Assembly (NCBI RefSeq): GCF_030936135.1
Contig: NC_082613.1
Location: forward strand, 186,001 to 250,000
Origin: Gavia stellata
Taxonomy: Eukaryota > Chordata > Aves > Gaviiformes > Gaviidae
Reading direction: 5' to 3'
DNA: 64,000 nt
The translations under genes were made by a program, and so were the position numbers. Positions 37,015 to 50,700 of this stretch are shown one piece after another (the stretch's first letter is position 1; every line of letters starts with the position of its first letter). The notes beneath the pieces are model-generated. The model did not search any database. It was not told where the DNA came from and was given only the letters and a program-made list of their open reading frames with translations.

Positions 37015-37920
37015 TTTTTTTCCTAAAACGTTTGCTCTGTGTAGCTAGAGTAACTGAGAGCTGGGATATGTTACATCTTTCTATCAGACTTTTAGTTCAC
37101 GTAAGTCAAGTTGTCTTTAGGGCAAAAACTGGAGAACACTTACTGCTTTGTTCATACACTTCTGTGATCTTAATTAATATGGCTGAAAAGGATTTCTATG
37201 GTTGAGAGCCTATTTCTAAAATAGGGAAAGAAAGTTTCTCAGACTGTCACAAAGATGGCTTCAGAGATAAGTCACAGGAATTAAAACTATTCTCCAGGAG
37301 GCTACTATCTGAAGAAAGGGTTATCTCCAAAGGGGGCAGAAGAGGGGCAGACAGCTTCCTTCTAACTGAAAAGAAAGCAGCTGTAAGCTGAGGCAAGAAG
37401 GGAAGACTACAACCAGAATGCAGGCCGGTTTACATTATTGTATGCAATTAATGATAGGTTTGCTCATCCTGTTTGTTTTTTTACTAGATCAAGCAAGTTT
37501 ATTGCATGTTAATAAGCAGTAGCTCAATGCAGAGCATCAGAGATCACTATTCCTAATACAGGCACCATTGTACTTGTTCCAGTGTGAATAAAGCAGGGAG
37601 AATTCTGATCAGTAATCCATACTTAATTTCATCAAAATGTTAAACTCTCTCTTTGCATTTTTACCATCTCCACTATCACAACAATTTTTTTAAAATCAGC
37701 CTTAGGAATTAAAGCATATCAATGAAGCTTACCATCAGGAACACAGACCAACATAGACTTAAGTGGCTCAGACCAACTGTTAACTTCTGAGCTGTCACTA
37801 CGAAGTGAGCTTTTTGCTTCAAACCTGCTCTTCTGGGGTGAAGGAAGTGCAGTAGTGAAAGGTAACAGCTGCACTCATGAAATAGACCAGCACAACAGTG
37901 ACTCAAGAGTATTGGGTTTT
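37015..37920. other. convergent intergenic spacer, DDX27 / SNRPB
   Basis: About 0.9 kb between convergent 3' ends, AT-rich. I see no convincing open reading frame, RNA gene or named repeat. An 'aataaa' at about 37586 may be an unused poly(A) signal. Confidence 0.55.
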
Positions 37921-37925
37921 CCAAC

Positions 37926-37931
37926 TTTATT
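37926..37931 (-). terminator. SNRPB poly(A) signal
   Basis: AATAAA on the minus strand lies about 125 bp after the SNRPB stop codon. Confidence 0.75.
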
Positions 37932-38056
37932 AAAAAGGGGCAAACTTTACAAGCAGTAAATATAAAATATACGTAGCAAAGTTTTGACAGGTGGTACTGC
38001 TCAGTATATTCCCTTAATCAGTCTTCTCACAGTTCAAACATACATTATAGAATACC

Positions 38057-40416
<2,360 letters not shown>

Positions 40417-40510
40417 GGCTGCAGCTCTCCACGCTCCCGCCCGCCGCCGCCGCCGCTCGCTCCCAGCACGCCGCCCGCTCCGCCGGAAGCTCCTACGCGT
40501 ATCGGCCGCG

Positions 40511-40514
40511 GCGC

Positions 40515-40550
<36 letters not shown>

Positions 40551-40556
40551 GCGCAC
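40511..40556. repeat. (CGCA)n microsatellite
   Basis: About eight CGCA units with flanking GCGC form roughly 46 bp of strict purine-pyrimidine alternation in the SNRPB promoter. Such tracts can adopt Z-DNA under negative supercoiling. Confidence 0.9.
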
Positions 40557-41164
40557 CTGCCCCGCCAGCGTCGCGCACCGCCCCTTCCGGCGCGCGATGG
40601 AGGCGTTTCGGGGGGCGGGGACAGGCCCACCGGCGCGAGGGCGGTCCGGGAGGTGCTCGCCGGCTGGGGGGGCGCCGCGCCGCGGGCCGCGGCCCTGTTC
40701 TCGGTCTCGGTCTCGGAGGGGCGGATGTCGTGCGCGGGCGCGGCGCGGCCCCGCCCCAGTGTTCCCTGCCAGCCCCGTGCGCAGTGGTCGACAGAGCTGC
40801 GGGGAAGGCCGCTCTGCATGAGCTGGTGGAGACCTGGTCCCGGGCGGTCACAGCCCGCCCCGGTGCACCGTTGGCGCGGGGAACTGACGTGGGCCCCTCC
40901 CGGGGCGGCCCCGGAGGAGCGGAGGGCCGCAGGGACAAGGGAGACTCGGTTAACGTAATTAATTTAGGCTGCCGAGGGGCGTCTGGTAGGGGGCTGGGAC
41001 GCGGGCTGTCACGCACGAGGGGTGGCGGCCCCGGCGGGTTCCCGCCGCGCCGCGCCGGGGCAGCGGGGCGGGGTCGGCCGCCCGCGGTTTCCATGGCAGC
41101 GCGCTGCGGGCGCGTGACGCGCGTGACGCGGCCAATCGCCGGCGAGGTGGCTGAGTGACAGCTG

Positions 41165-41248
41165 GCGGCGCCAGTGGCCAGCAGCGCCTTGGCGGGGCCG
41201 CCGGAGCTGCCGGGCGGCCGGAGCGCGGAGCGGCCGCGGCGGGGCCGG
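41165..41248 (+). other. ELMO2: presumed ELMO2 noncoding exon 1
   Basis: A GC-rich stretch just downstream of a CCAAT box ends in a consensus donor (gccgg/gtgagc). The next supported ELMO2 exon begins at 47685, and its ATG is 48 bp inside it. This exon would therefore be entirely 5' UTR, followed by a 6.4 kb intron. Transcript evidence is needed to fix the 5' end. Confidence 0.45.
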
Positions 41249-44200
41249 GTGAGCGCAGGGCGGCGGGCGGGGGTGGGGAGCCGCGCAAGGCCCGCGGGGC
41301 CCCGGGCGACACGCCGCTCTCCGCGGGTCTGGCGGGCCCAGTCGCTGGTGCCGCCTTCCCGGGCCCACTGCGGCGCCGCGCCCGTGGCCCTTCCCTCCGG
41401 CGGCCTGCCCCGCCGGGCGGCTCTGGCCTAGGGTCGCCTGCCGCGGGGTCGCCGGGCCGGCTCTGCGCCCGTCCCCGCCGCCGGAGCTGTCGTCGTGCTG
41501 CGGCCGCTGGAGCTGCGGCTCTCGGTGCGCGCGGGGCCCGCCGCGCCGCCCCGGCTGCCGGGCGTGAGAGTGGGGAGGGGCCGCATCGGGCCGAGGAGGC
41601 GTCCGAGGAGGGCGCAGTTCGCCGCTCCCCGCGCGCCGCGTGGGCCGGAGGCATAAAAAGGACAGCGCTTCGTCCGAAAAAAGCGTTTAGCGCCTTAAAT
41701 CGAGTTTGGGCCAGAGCTTCGGGAGCTGCTGACTGGCTGCTTTCAGCTCTCTGGACTGATGAAAAATAATAAAAAAACAGTTCTCTCTTTTTGCCTGTTG
41801 CTATCAGTTTCTGTCTTTGCCAAGAGACGATCTCTGCCCAGCTGTGTTGGAATGCACGAGACGCCAGTCCATTGTCATAGGCTTAGTGTTTTACAGGCAA
41901 AGTGCAGCCATGGAAGGCCTCTGGAGGAATGTAGGAGTCCAGAGACGGAGAATCTGAGCCACCTGGTTCTTTGGTTCCTCTAGTGAAGTATGTTTCTCTT
42001 TGCTTGTTATGTGAGGTAATGTAGAAAACTGTGCATAGCCCTCAGGTTGGAGTCCGCTGTCTGCTACCCCCTTACACTGTTTGGTAAGGGAAGCTGCCTT
42101 CTCTGCACACTTGTCCAGTGAGTCACTCTGCTAACGTCACTTCCACCTTTTGTCTGGCCTGTTGGTACCACCATCTGGGGACCTGCTGAGAACTGACTAG
42201 GATGTTTTGTTGCATCTACAGGTTTCAGTAGCTGCAGCTATTCGCTTGTTGACTGGGAGATTCTACCAGGCAGCTTTTCTTTTTCATGGAATGTTCTTTC
42301 ATCCTCCTCATTTTCATTCTGTGTGCAGCACACTTTGTTCTCTATCTGTAATGAAAAGAAGATTGAGTTTGTGAATAGGGAAATTCTGCTTAAAATACTC
42401 TAGTTGTTTTAGCTTGCAGCTTTTCAGAAGTCCCTTGAATAGTGTGTTATTAGTGGCTCTGCTGATTTCTCCTTGCCTTGCAGCTACCCCTACGCCACTG
42501 CTTTGTATGAAGGAACTCGCTCTGCAAAAGCAGAGTGAATTCATCTTTGATGGATTTCAGCTTGGCTGCTGTCTCCCTGTATAAAACTGTGAGAGTTGCT
42601 TACATGCTGTTGTTGAGAAGAATGTGCTGTGAGAGACCCGTAAGTGACTGATAATCACAATTATGCAAAATTGCAGTCTGTGCTTCTTCCCAAGAGCTTC
42701 TGAACAGTCATTTTATCAGATATATCACTGGTGCACTGCAGAATATCCATTGTAAAATTTAACATCTGTCACTTCTCTTGTCTGCAGACATACAGTGAAA
42801 TCTTTTCAAAGAACGCTTTTGACAGACAACCTTGTGTTAGGAGGCTGACCTGAAGTACCCTTTGTATTTGTAGTCCGGTCTTCATTGTCCTCTTCTGGAA
42901 AGCTGCTTCTGCTGAGCCACTGATCTCTGTAGGTCCTTCAAAGGGTTGTTTGACCCAGACTGAAGAGTTCCCTACCTTTTCTAATTTTTAATTCCTGCTT
43001 GCCTGGGTTCTGCTTAGCCAATTCATTTTGATGTTTGAATCTCTTCCTCGGTAGGCTCATGTGGTATCTGTTCCATGGTGCTGCTGTGCAATGAAACAGT
43101 CCTTAAGCTCTATTTCTTTCACTGCATATTTGCTGTGCCTTGTCTACAGTTTGGAATAGGGAAAATGGTTTCCAGTAATGAGTTGGTGCTCATTTATGGA
43201 AGAAGTTTGGGACAGAAATAGTCTAATGTATCATGGTGAGTTACTTTCTGAGTTTGTATACAGCTGAAAGCTTTTTTTGAGATATGAAGGTAGTGTAATA
43301 CAACTTGATTGGTTACTGTTTTCAGTGGCGAGGATATCAAGGGAGCTGCGGGTAAAGTGCATCGCCTCTGGGAGCTGTGGGCCAACCTCTGCAGTACTTT
43401 TTTGATGAAACAGGAGACTTTATTTATATGGCACTTAGGGATATGGTTTAGTGGTGGACTTGGCAGTGTTAGGTTTATGGTTGGACTCTATGATTTTTAA
43501 GGGTCTTTTCCAACCTCGATGATTCTACGATATCTGCAGGATTTCCCATAATATCAGTGTTTTTGTTTTAATGTGCATTTCCTCTCCCTGAATGATGCAC
43601 GTTCTTTGCAAGGGAGAAGACAAGTTAGAGATTTGTAAAGGCTTCTACCTATAGTAATCTGGGCATCTTTGTTATGGCATATAAAGTACTGTATTTTCTT
43701 ATACTCTTCAGTAGCAACTTGCAATGTAAGTTGCAGTACAAATAAAAGACTATGACTGTACTGCAAGAATCTGAAGGGAGAAGTGGGAATTAGATGCTAA
43801 TTACTCATGGGTATTTTAGTTAAGAGTTGCAAATTCAGTTCTTAATACTCAAGGAAGTGATCTTTGAGCCTTGTGTCTTCACTGTGCATTTGCTGTGCCT
43901 TGAACACTGAATGGATTTAGATGGCTTCTAGTCGTGACTTGTGGGAGAAGTAATTATCTGTTCAGTTATTGCAAGCCAGTCTGATTATTGGAGATGACGT
44001 GTGCTTATGCCATATGACTAAGATTTCTCAGGCTTTCAGGTTTAGGCTATCATAGGCTTTAGATGCTGAATGGATAACAGTGAGGGGAAATCACATACCA
44101 TTTGGAAACTGCCTGTCTGTTTCTAGACTTAACGGATGGAAACCTGTATATCCTGCAGACCTGGGGGTGTTGTGCAAATTGGGGACTTTGGGGAATATGT

Positions 44201-47200
44201 ACAGAGCTGTGCTACTGCTTGTATACTAGGAATTGCCATAGTGTACTTAAAGATTTAGTTGATGAGTTATCCCTGTTTTGAGCTATTGCTGCAAAAGCCA
44301 TTTGAAAGACTAATTTATTTATTTAATTATTGTGTGTGTGTAATTCAGGACAAGGAAGTGAGGAAGACTGTTTCATAGTTTTATTAGGTTCATCTATCTC
44401 TTTGTGAGACAGAAGGATCGGGTAAGCTCCAAATTCTTATGGCTGATGCTACAGAGTACAGTGGTTCAGCAGGCTTTCTTTGTTCTGCCTTGTCTTGTTA
44501 TTACACTGTACTTGGATGTTAGAGAAAGATTTTTAGGCTCAGTAGGGACTCTTGTGACTTGCAGTGTGCCATGCTTGGCAGCCTTTTCCTATCCTCAGAA
44601 ATACCAGGTATTGGGCATTGACTTGTGAACAGGCTGAGGATAATTGGTATAGGTAGGCTTGCTATGGATACTAACCCCAGTAATAAGTGCTGTACAGGGG
44701 GCTGCAGTCCTCTAAATATATCTGGGTTCAAAGCATTCCTGTCTTTATGCAGATTCTTAAGTGCTTTGCTCTGCTTATGCAATGAGGCAAGGTGTGATTC
44801 TGGTCCTGGGTTCCTTATGCTTTATTGCCTGAATTCCTAGTTTACTTTGGACAAAAGAAGAACAGCTGCTTCAGGATAGGAGTAGAAGAAAGGAGTAGAG
44901 TCCCGTTTACTGATTGTAATGTTTATGAAAACAGCACCAGCAGCTGTGTATGCATTTAGGGTTAGAGGCCTCCTGAGAACATATTTGCTGCAAGTTAACA
45001 TGTCTCTTAGCAAAGAGTAAATTGTATGTTTCTGTCTTGGAGTGAGAGAATAGAACACTGATAATTAAAATTTGTGAGGAAAGGGGAATATGTTAACACA
45101 TGCTTATGGGATTTGGAGGCAGTATTTCCATAGGACAGCCTACACTGAGTGCTTTCTGTTTGTGAATTAGCCTAGCTCTGTGGGCTGCAAAGGCTTCTTT
45201 GAAACACTAATTTAATTGAGCTCTCGTATGAGCAGTCTTCCTTTGTGTGTCCTCACCTTGTCCAAGCTGGAGTTTTATACCTGATGTACCTTCTCTGAAG
45301 GACAGGCTTTCCTGTTTGTTGTCAAGATGAGAGTGGTAAAATTTTTATCCAGAGCGAATCTTGGAGCAGGAGATGGCTTGGTTGTCTTCCCTCCAGGATT
45401 AGAAAGTAAAATATCGGGTGTTGTTTGCATAACTGCTTGACTCTAACTTGCAATTTTGTATGGTAGGAATCATATAAATGCTTTTCTGTCATCACTCCCG
45501 AGACCTGCTCAACCTGATTGGTGCACTGAATCGGTTGCTTTTCCAAGGTCAGGTCTTTCTTGATGTTAGTCTGAGCTAATGCTGTACTGCTTATCTGAAA
45601 GGCTGGAGATGTTATTTTAAGAAACTGGCAAAGCTGAACTTACCTTGACTGGCACTTTTCCACATAAGATGTGTTTAGTCTTACAGTCATTTTATGGGTT
45701 TTAAGAAATGACAAGCCACTCTTGGGATTGACGCTAAAAAGGAAAGAGAAGGCCAGAAGGAGTACTGACTGTACTGGGGTTGGCTGAAGCCCCAGATAGC
45801 TTCAGAGTTCAGACTTCCTGGATTCCTGCAGGAACTGCAAAGACCATACACATGCTGAGACTAGAGCAAATTGAGCAAGGCAGCTTCAGAAGGGCTTCTT
45901 ATGGTAAACAATGCTTGTTTTAACAGGGGAATAGCTGATTTCTCTCTCTAGCAAGTGCCTTCATTGTAAAGCGAGTATCTGGTCTGATGGAGACTTGAGG
46001 GCAAGGCTAGCTGCAATGGTGACATGGAGCATTTCCAGGAGGTGCTATGAAATAAATGCTAAACTTGCACCCCTCATCCTCAAGTCCAGCAGGCAGGAGT
46101 GATGATGATGTTGTGACTATCTCAGAAGGCTGCACCGGGAGATCATAGCATTCTGTGTTCCTACGTGAGGAAGCTGCCTCAACTGGAGCGAGAAGATAGT
46201 CACAGGGGGCTGATAAACGTGTTCATGTGTGTACAAATACAGAGATGCATTAGCACACCTGAGTTTTCGTATCTCTCCATGCAGTGATACCAGTCTCTGC
46301 GAGGGAAGGAAGAGGCATGTGAGCGTCATTAATTGAGATCATCAATGGATCTCTAGGTCAACATCTTATACAGGCCAGGCATACGTGCTTTTTGTGGTAG
46401 ACTCAGCTAATTTCATAGAAGTTCCCTTTTCCAGGACAGTCATGTAGTCCAATTTCCTGGGCCAGGTATCTCTACAGCTGTTTGGTCTTTGCTGATCTGT
46501 GGAAAGTTCTCTTTTCTTTACTTGCCTTGCTTCAGGAAAATTCCAACAGCTGCTGGTTTCCCTTCAAGTCTTAGCCTATCTTAGCATCTCTTTCCCAGCT
46601 GATCAAGGAAGTTGGGAAAGTATGTTAATCATGAAACAATGTCCCTGTTCAGCACTGTCTCATCTCTATTCTGGGAAAGTGGGAGTGGGTTGCCCCAATA
46701 GGAGAAATAGGAGCTTCCATAGGAGCTGGGAGATTGTTCTTTGGATGCTTACCATCTCATTCGGGGTATGCTGGAAGTTGAGTCTCAGGAGGAGTCAAGG
46801 ACCTGACCACTTCTGTGTCCAGTCAGATCTCATATTTGGCAGCTTGAAGCCTTTGTTCCTGAGAACTGCTGATGGGGAGGGTTTTCTTGCTCTCACGTGA
46901 CTTTCTCCCTATGGTTCTGTGGGAGAGAGCAGGGCTACTCCCTCCACCCAGGAGGGGATTAAAAAGGAACTGAACAAGTACATTTCTTTACAGCCTCTTA
47001 CTACCAGATGAAGCATAAACCAGCATGTCTGACAACTGTCTGGGACCAAACCCTGAACACAAGCTTATGCTGTAAGGCAGATAAAGGAGTGAAAGGTAGA
47101 CCTCCAGAGCAAATGCTGAGTTAACTTTTCTTCTGTGATGGATATTCATGTTTTGGATTTATGATGTTATAGGAAGGGAATGGGATAAAGCTAGCTGCTG

Positions 47201-47684
47201 CTACTCTGCCTAGGAGCCTGTTTGGGTATCCTGAGTGGATCAAGGTATCTGAGAAATATGAATGGGTCACTGGTAAACACCAGCCCATGGGAGGGAGGCT
47301 ACCTGGACAGTATGTTCCCTCTCTCACATACAGACAGTAGCTGAGCCTAGGGAGCTATTGCTTTACTAGTCCTGTAAACTGACATGGTAGTTCGGACAGT
47401 GGGTGGCAGATGGGGCTTTGTTGATCAGAGTGACTCTCCTTCTTGTGTGAGTACCCCAAAAAGCTCTCAGAAATATTCCTTAGGTGATAAGGTTGGGCAT
47501 ACAATTTCACAATGTGCTGTTTTAGTGTGAGGTCTTGATCTCTGGTACACTGGATGTTTTGTCCCTAGCAGGCCCAGCAAACCATAAGGCTGGTCTTATG
47601 TAGTGTTTTGAAGCTTGGTGTTAGATGCAATGTAACACCTGAAATAGTTTTCAGAGAGCTGCTCACTATCCTTTCTCTTAACAG
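41249..47684 (+). other. ELMO2 intron 1
   Basis: About 6.4 kb without recognisable coding sequence on either strand. It carries one CR1-type tail (43420-43535) and otherwise unclassified AT-balanced DNA. A second noncoding exon could be hidden here; I cannot identify one. Confidence 0.5.
43420..43535 (+). mobile_element. CR1-type 3' tail (CR1 or CR1-tailed SINE)
   Basis: The sequence runs 'ggtttagtggtggacttggc', 'gttggactctatgattttta', 'ggtcttttccaacctcgatg' and then 'attctacgat', the familiar 3' end of avian CR1. Only the tail is present, so a CR1-derived SINE is also possible. Confidence 0.65.
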
Positions 47685-47732
47685 GTGTGGGGGTATATGC
47701 TGTTGTAAAGGCACCTGGAGGAGTTTGGAGCA

Positions 47733-50700
47733 ATGCCACCACCTTCGGACATTGTGAAAGTAGCTGTTGAGTGGCCAGGTGCCAATGCCCAGCTGCTGGA
47801 AATAGATCAGGTGAGACCTGGTAGCCAGATGGGGGAGGAAATGCATCACAACCTTGATACTGTAACATGGGAAGCATAGAAATGGGCAGTATTCCTTTCT
47901 GGTTGAGAGGAACATGGCTACTGAGGACTCTCTCTTTCTGTTCTAGAAAAGGCCTCTTGCATCCATCATCAAGGAGGTCTGTGATGGGTGAGTAGTTCTC
48001 TGGGAAGCCTTGTGGAGAAAGTCTGTCCCCGTGACAAATCATGCTGGGGTACTGCGGAAAGTCTCTGCTGCTTGTCAATGTGCTGCTAGCATGATCCATG
48101 CTGCCTGCTGCCAGTTTTGGCCACAGAATGGGCCAGGGTTTAAATTGGAAAGAAAAGGATCTCCTGGAAAACAGGGGCTTTGCATCTTTATTGCAATTCT
48201 GAGTGTGTGCATATGTATGCCCCTAGGGTCAGTGTCTCTGAGGATTGGCTCATCATGCTGTTCCTGAAGTGCAGGCCTCTTCAGACATTCTACAGAGCTT
48301 GACTTAGAGTAGGCTGAAGTCTAGTCCCCCCCTCAAGAGGAAGGTGTTTTGTCTCCTCTTTGGGAGACCTAATCTCCCATGTTAAAGCTTTGCTTGAAAG
48401 CTCTCTTCCACCCTCCTGGGATCAAGCTTCTGTTCCTAATTGAGAGCCGGAAGAAAGAGCAGGAAGAAGCTTATGTATCCGTCTTCTTCCTCTGCCAGGT
48501 GGTCGTTGCCAAACCCTGAATACTACACCTTGCGGTATGCTGATGGTCCTCAGCTGTACATCACAGAACAGGTCAGTGTGAGAGCTAGCAATTTGCTGAT
48601 GTCCTGGGCAAGAGTGCGGAATGCCTTGGACTAGCGTCATGGAACAATATGGTCACTAATCCTTGAGGGGCAGCATCTCTGCTATCAAAAGTACTCAGAC
48701 TTGAATGGTGTCATTCAGCTGAGGAGCCTTGCACTTCTCCCTTTGCATGCCCATAGGTGCGAGGACCCAGTGACTCAATTCAATACCCTCAGAAGGGTTG
48801 TGTGGTATAGGAGCCCCTTTACTTGTGCACACAAATGTGCACTGTAGATCCAGCTGCATTCTTCTCCCCCTACTTTTCTTCAGTTTAAAGTTTATGTTTT
48901 CTTTCAGACTCGCTGTGACATCAAGAATGGAACTATCCTACAGCTGGCAGTCTCCCCGGTAAATGCTTCCTCACATCCCTTTTTCTCAGTAGCTGTCCTC
49001 GTATGACTGGCTGTTTCTTGCCTCTCAGCTTTTCTTTCTCCTTCTCCCTAAATTGTAGGGAGCTTACATTTGTTGTGGGCCATTCTGCACAATGAGGCGC
49101 ACACTCTTGTTTTTCTGCCTGGTTGTGGTGTGTATCTTTGCTTTGGATGCTCTGTCCTTTTATAGGACTTTCTGTAAATAAATCCAGTCTACATTTTTAT
49201 TGCATCTCCTAGATTAGCATGTTGTAAAGCACCTGAGAGACACACTCTCAATATGCGTGCGGTTAGTAGTATCAGTTCGAAAGCAACAGTACTGGTGACT
49301 TAATGCAGAAATTAAAGTAAGAGACAAATTTGATGCAGAGATTCACTTGTTCCTAGTGAATTCTTGCTATTGTGACCTCAACAGTTGTCTTTCGCAGACT
49401 TGCTGCAGCTTCCTTTTTATTGAAATTCTTAAACCTTTTTTGTGCAAGTGTCATGGCATATAGCTGAGAGTGAGTAGAACAGGAAGAAGTTATCTGGGCA
49501 AGAGGTGGTTGAGAGGATATCATTGATCTATGTCTGAGAAATCTTACAGAATGTCGTGTGGATGCACAAAATGAGCTTGTGCTTCTCTTTGAATCTATGC
49601 AAGATTTCTTTTAACATCTTATTTGTTCAGTGGTCTCACTCCATATTTCTATATCCACCTCCACTCACCTCACCAAGAAGAAAAACAAGCATTTACTCTA
49701 ACACGTAAAATAGCCTTTTACTTGCCTCCTGCTCGGTTGTAACTGTTGCTGAGTACAGCCTTTTTTTAGTCTATCTTAGACTTGCTGACTGCTTCTACTT
49801 ATCCTGTCATTGCTGCTATCTCTCTACCCTTGCTGAGCTCTCTCTGCCCATCCATGGACTTCTGACATGATGCTGATGCTGGCAGAACTTGGTCTGCACG
49901 TGACTGGTCTGTAACTGGCATCATCCCTCTTTCCTCCCAGTCTAGGGCAGCTCGCCAGCTGATGGAGAGGATCCAGTCACACAGTATGGAAGCCCGACTG
50001 GATGCCATGAAGGAACTGGCTAAACTTTCAGCAGATGTGACCTTCGCCACAGAGTTCATCAACATGGAAGGGATTACAGTGTTGACACGGCTTGTGGAGA
50101 GTGGGACCAAGCTTCTGTCCCAGTAAGTTTCCTGTATTCCAGGACTCTGGAAGAGGGCCTCAAAAAAAGGGGCTAATTTTGCTTGCTGAAGTGGCATTAA
50201 GTAACTAACCTCATAGCAAATACCAAGCTATTAATTGAAAAAAAGTCTTTCTAGTCATTTGCTAAACCTCATGAGGCAAAGAGGAGACATTTATGACGTG
50301 TGAAACTTGCATTGAAAGATCACTTTGATAATTTAAACGACTTCTGTCACCTTTCTTGTGGTCATAATCTCCTCGAGCAGTTATTCATCTGCAGTCTAAG
50401 GGAGAAGGTATCCTATGAAAAACCCACATGGAGTTGTACACAAGAACATTCCTGTAGAACCGGTGGCATGTACGTGCCAGTCAGCAGCAAGCATGTTGCT
50501 GGCTCTTGTATACATGGTCAGTACTTTTTGTCCTGCATCATAAGAAGAGTTGGTATGAAGGCAAAAGGTCTGTTTATCGTAGGGAATAGAAAGGGCTAAA
50601 GAACGTATAGCAGAGAAAGTACCAGTCTTCAGTCTCCAACAGTTCTCAAATTTCGGGTTTCCTGAGCAGAAATTGTATCTCTTTGTTATAAGAACCTTTG

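Noticed and set aside
46499-46900. 133-aa frame in ELMO2 intron 1
   Set aside because: No domain, no conserved motif, no splice context; length expected by chance over 6 kb.
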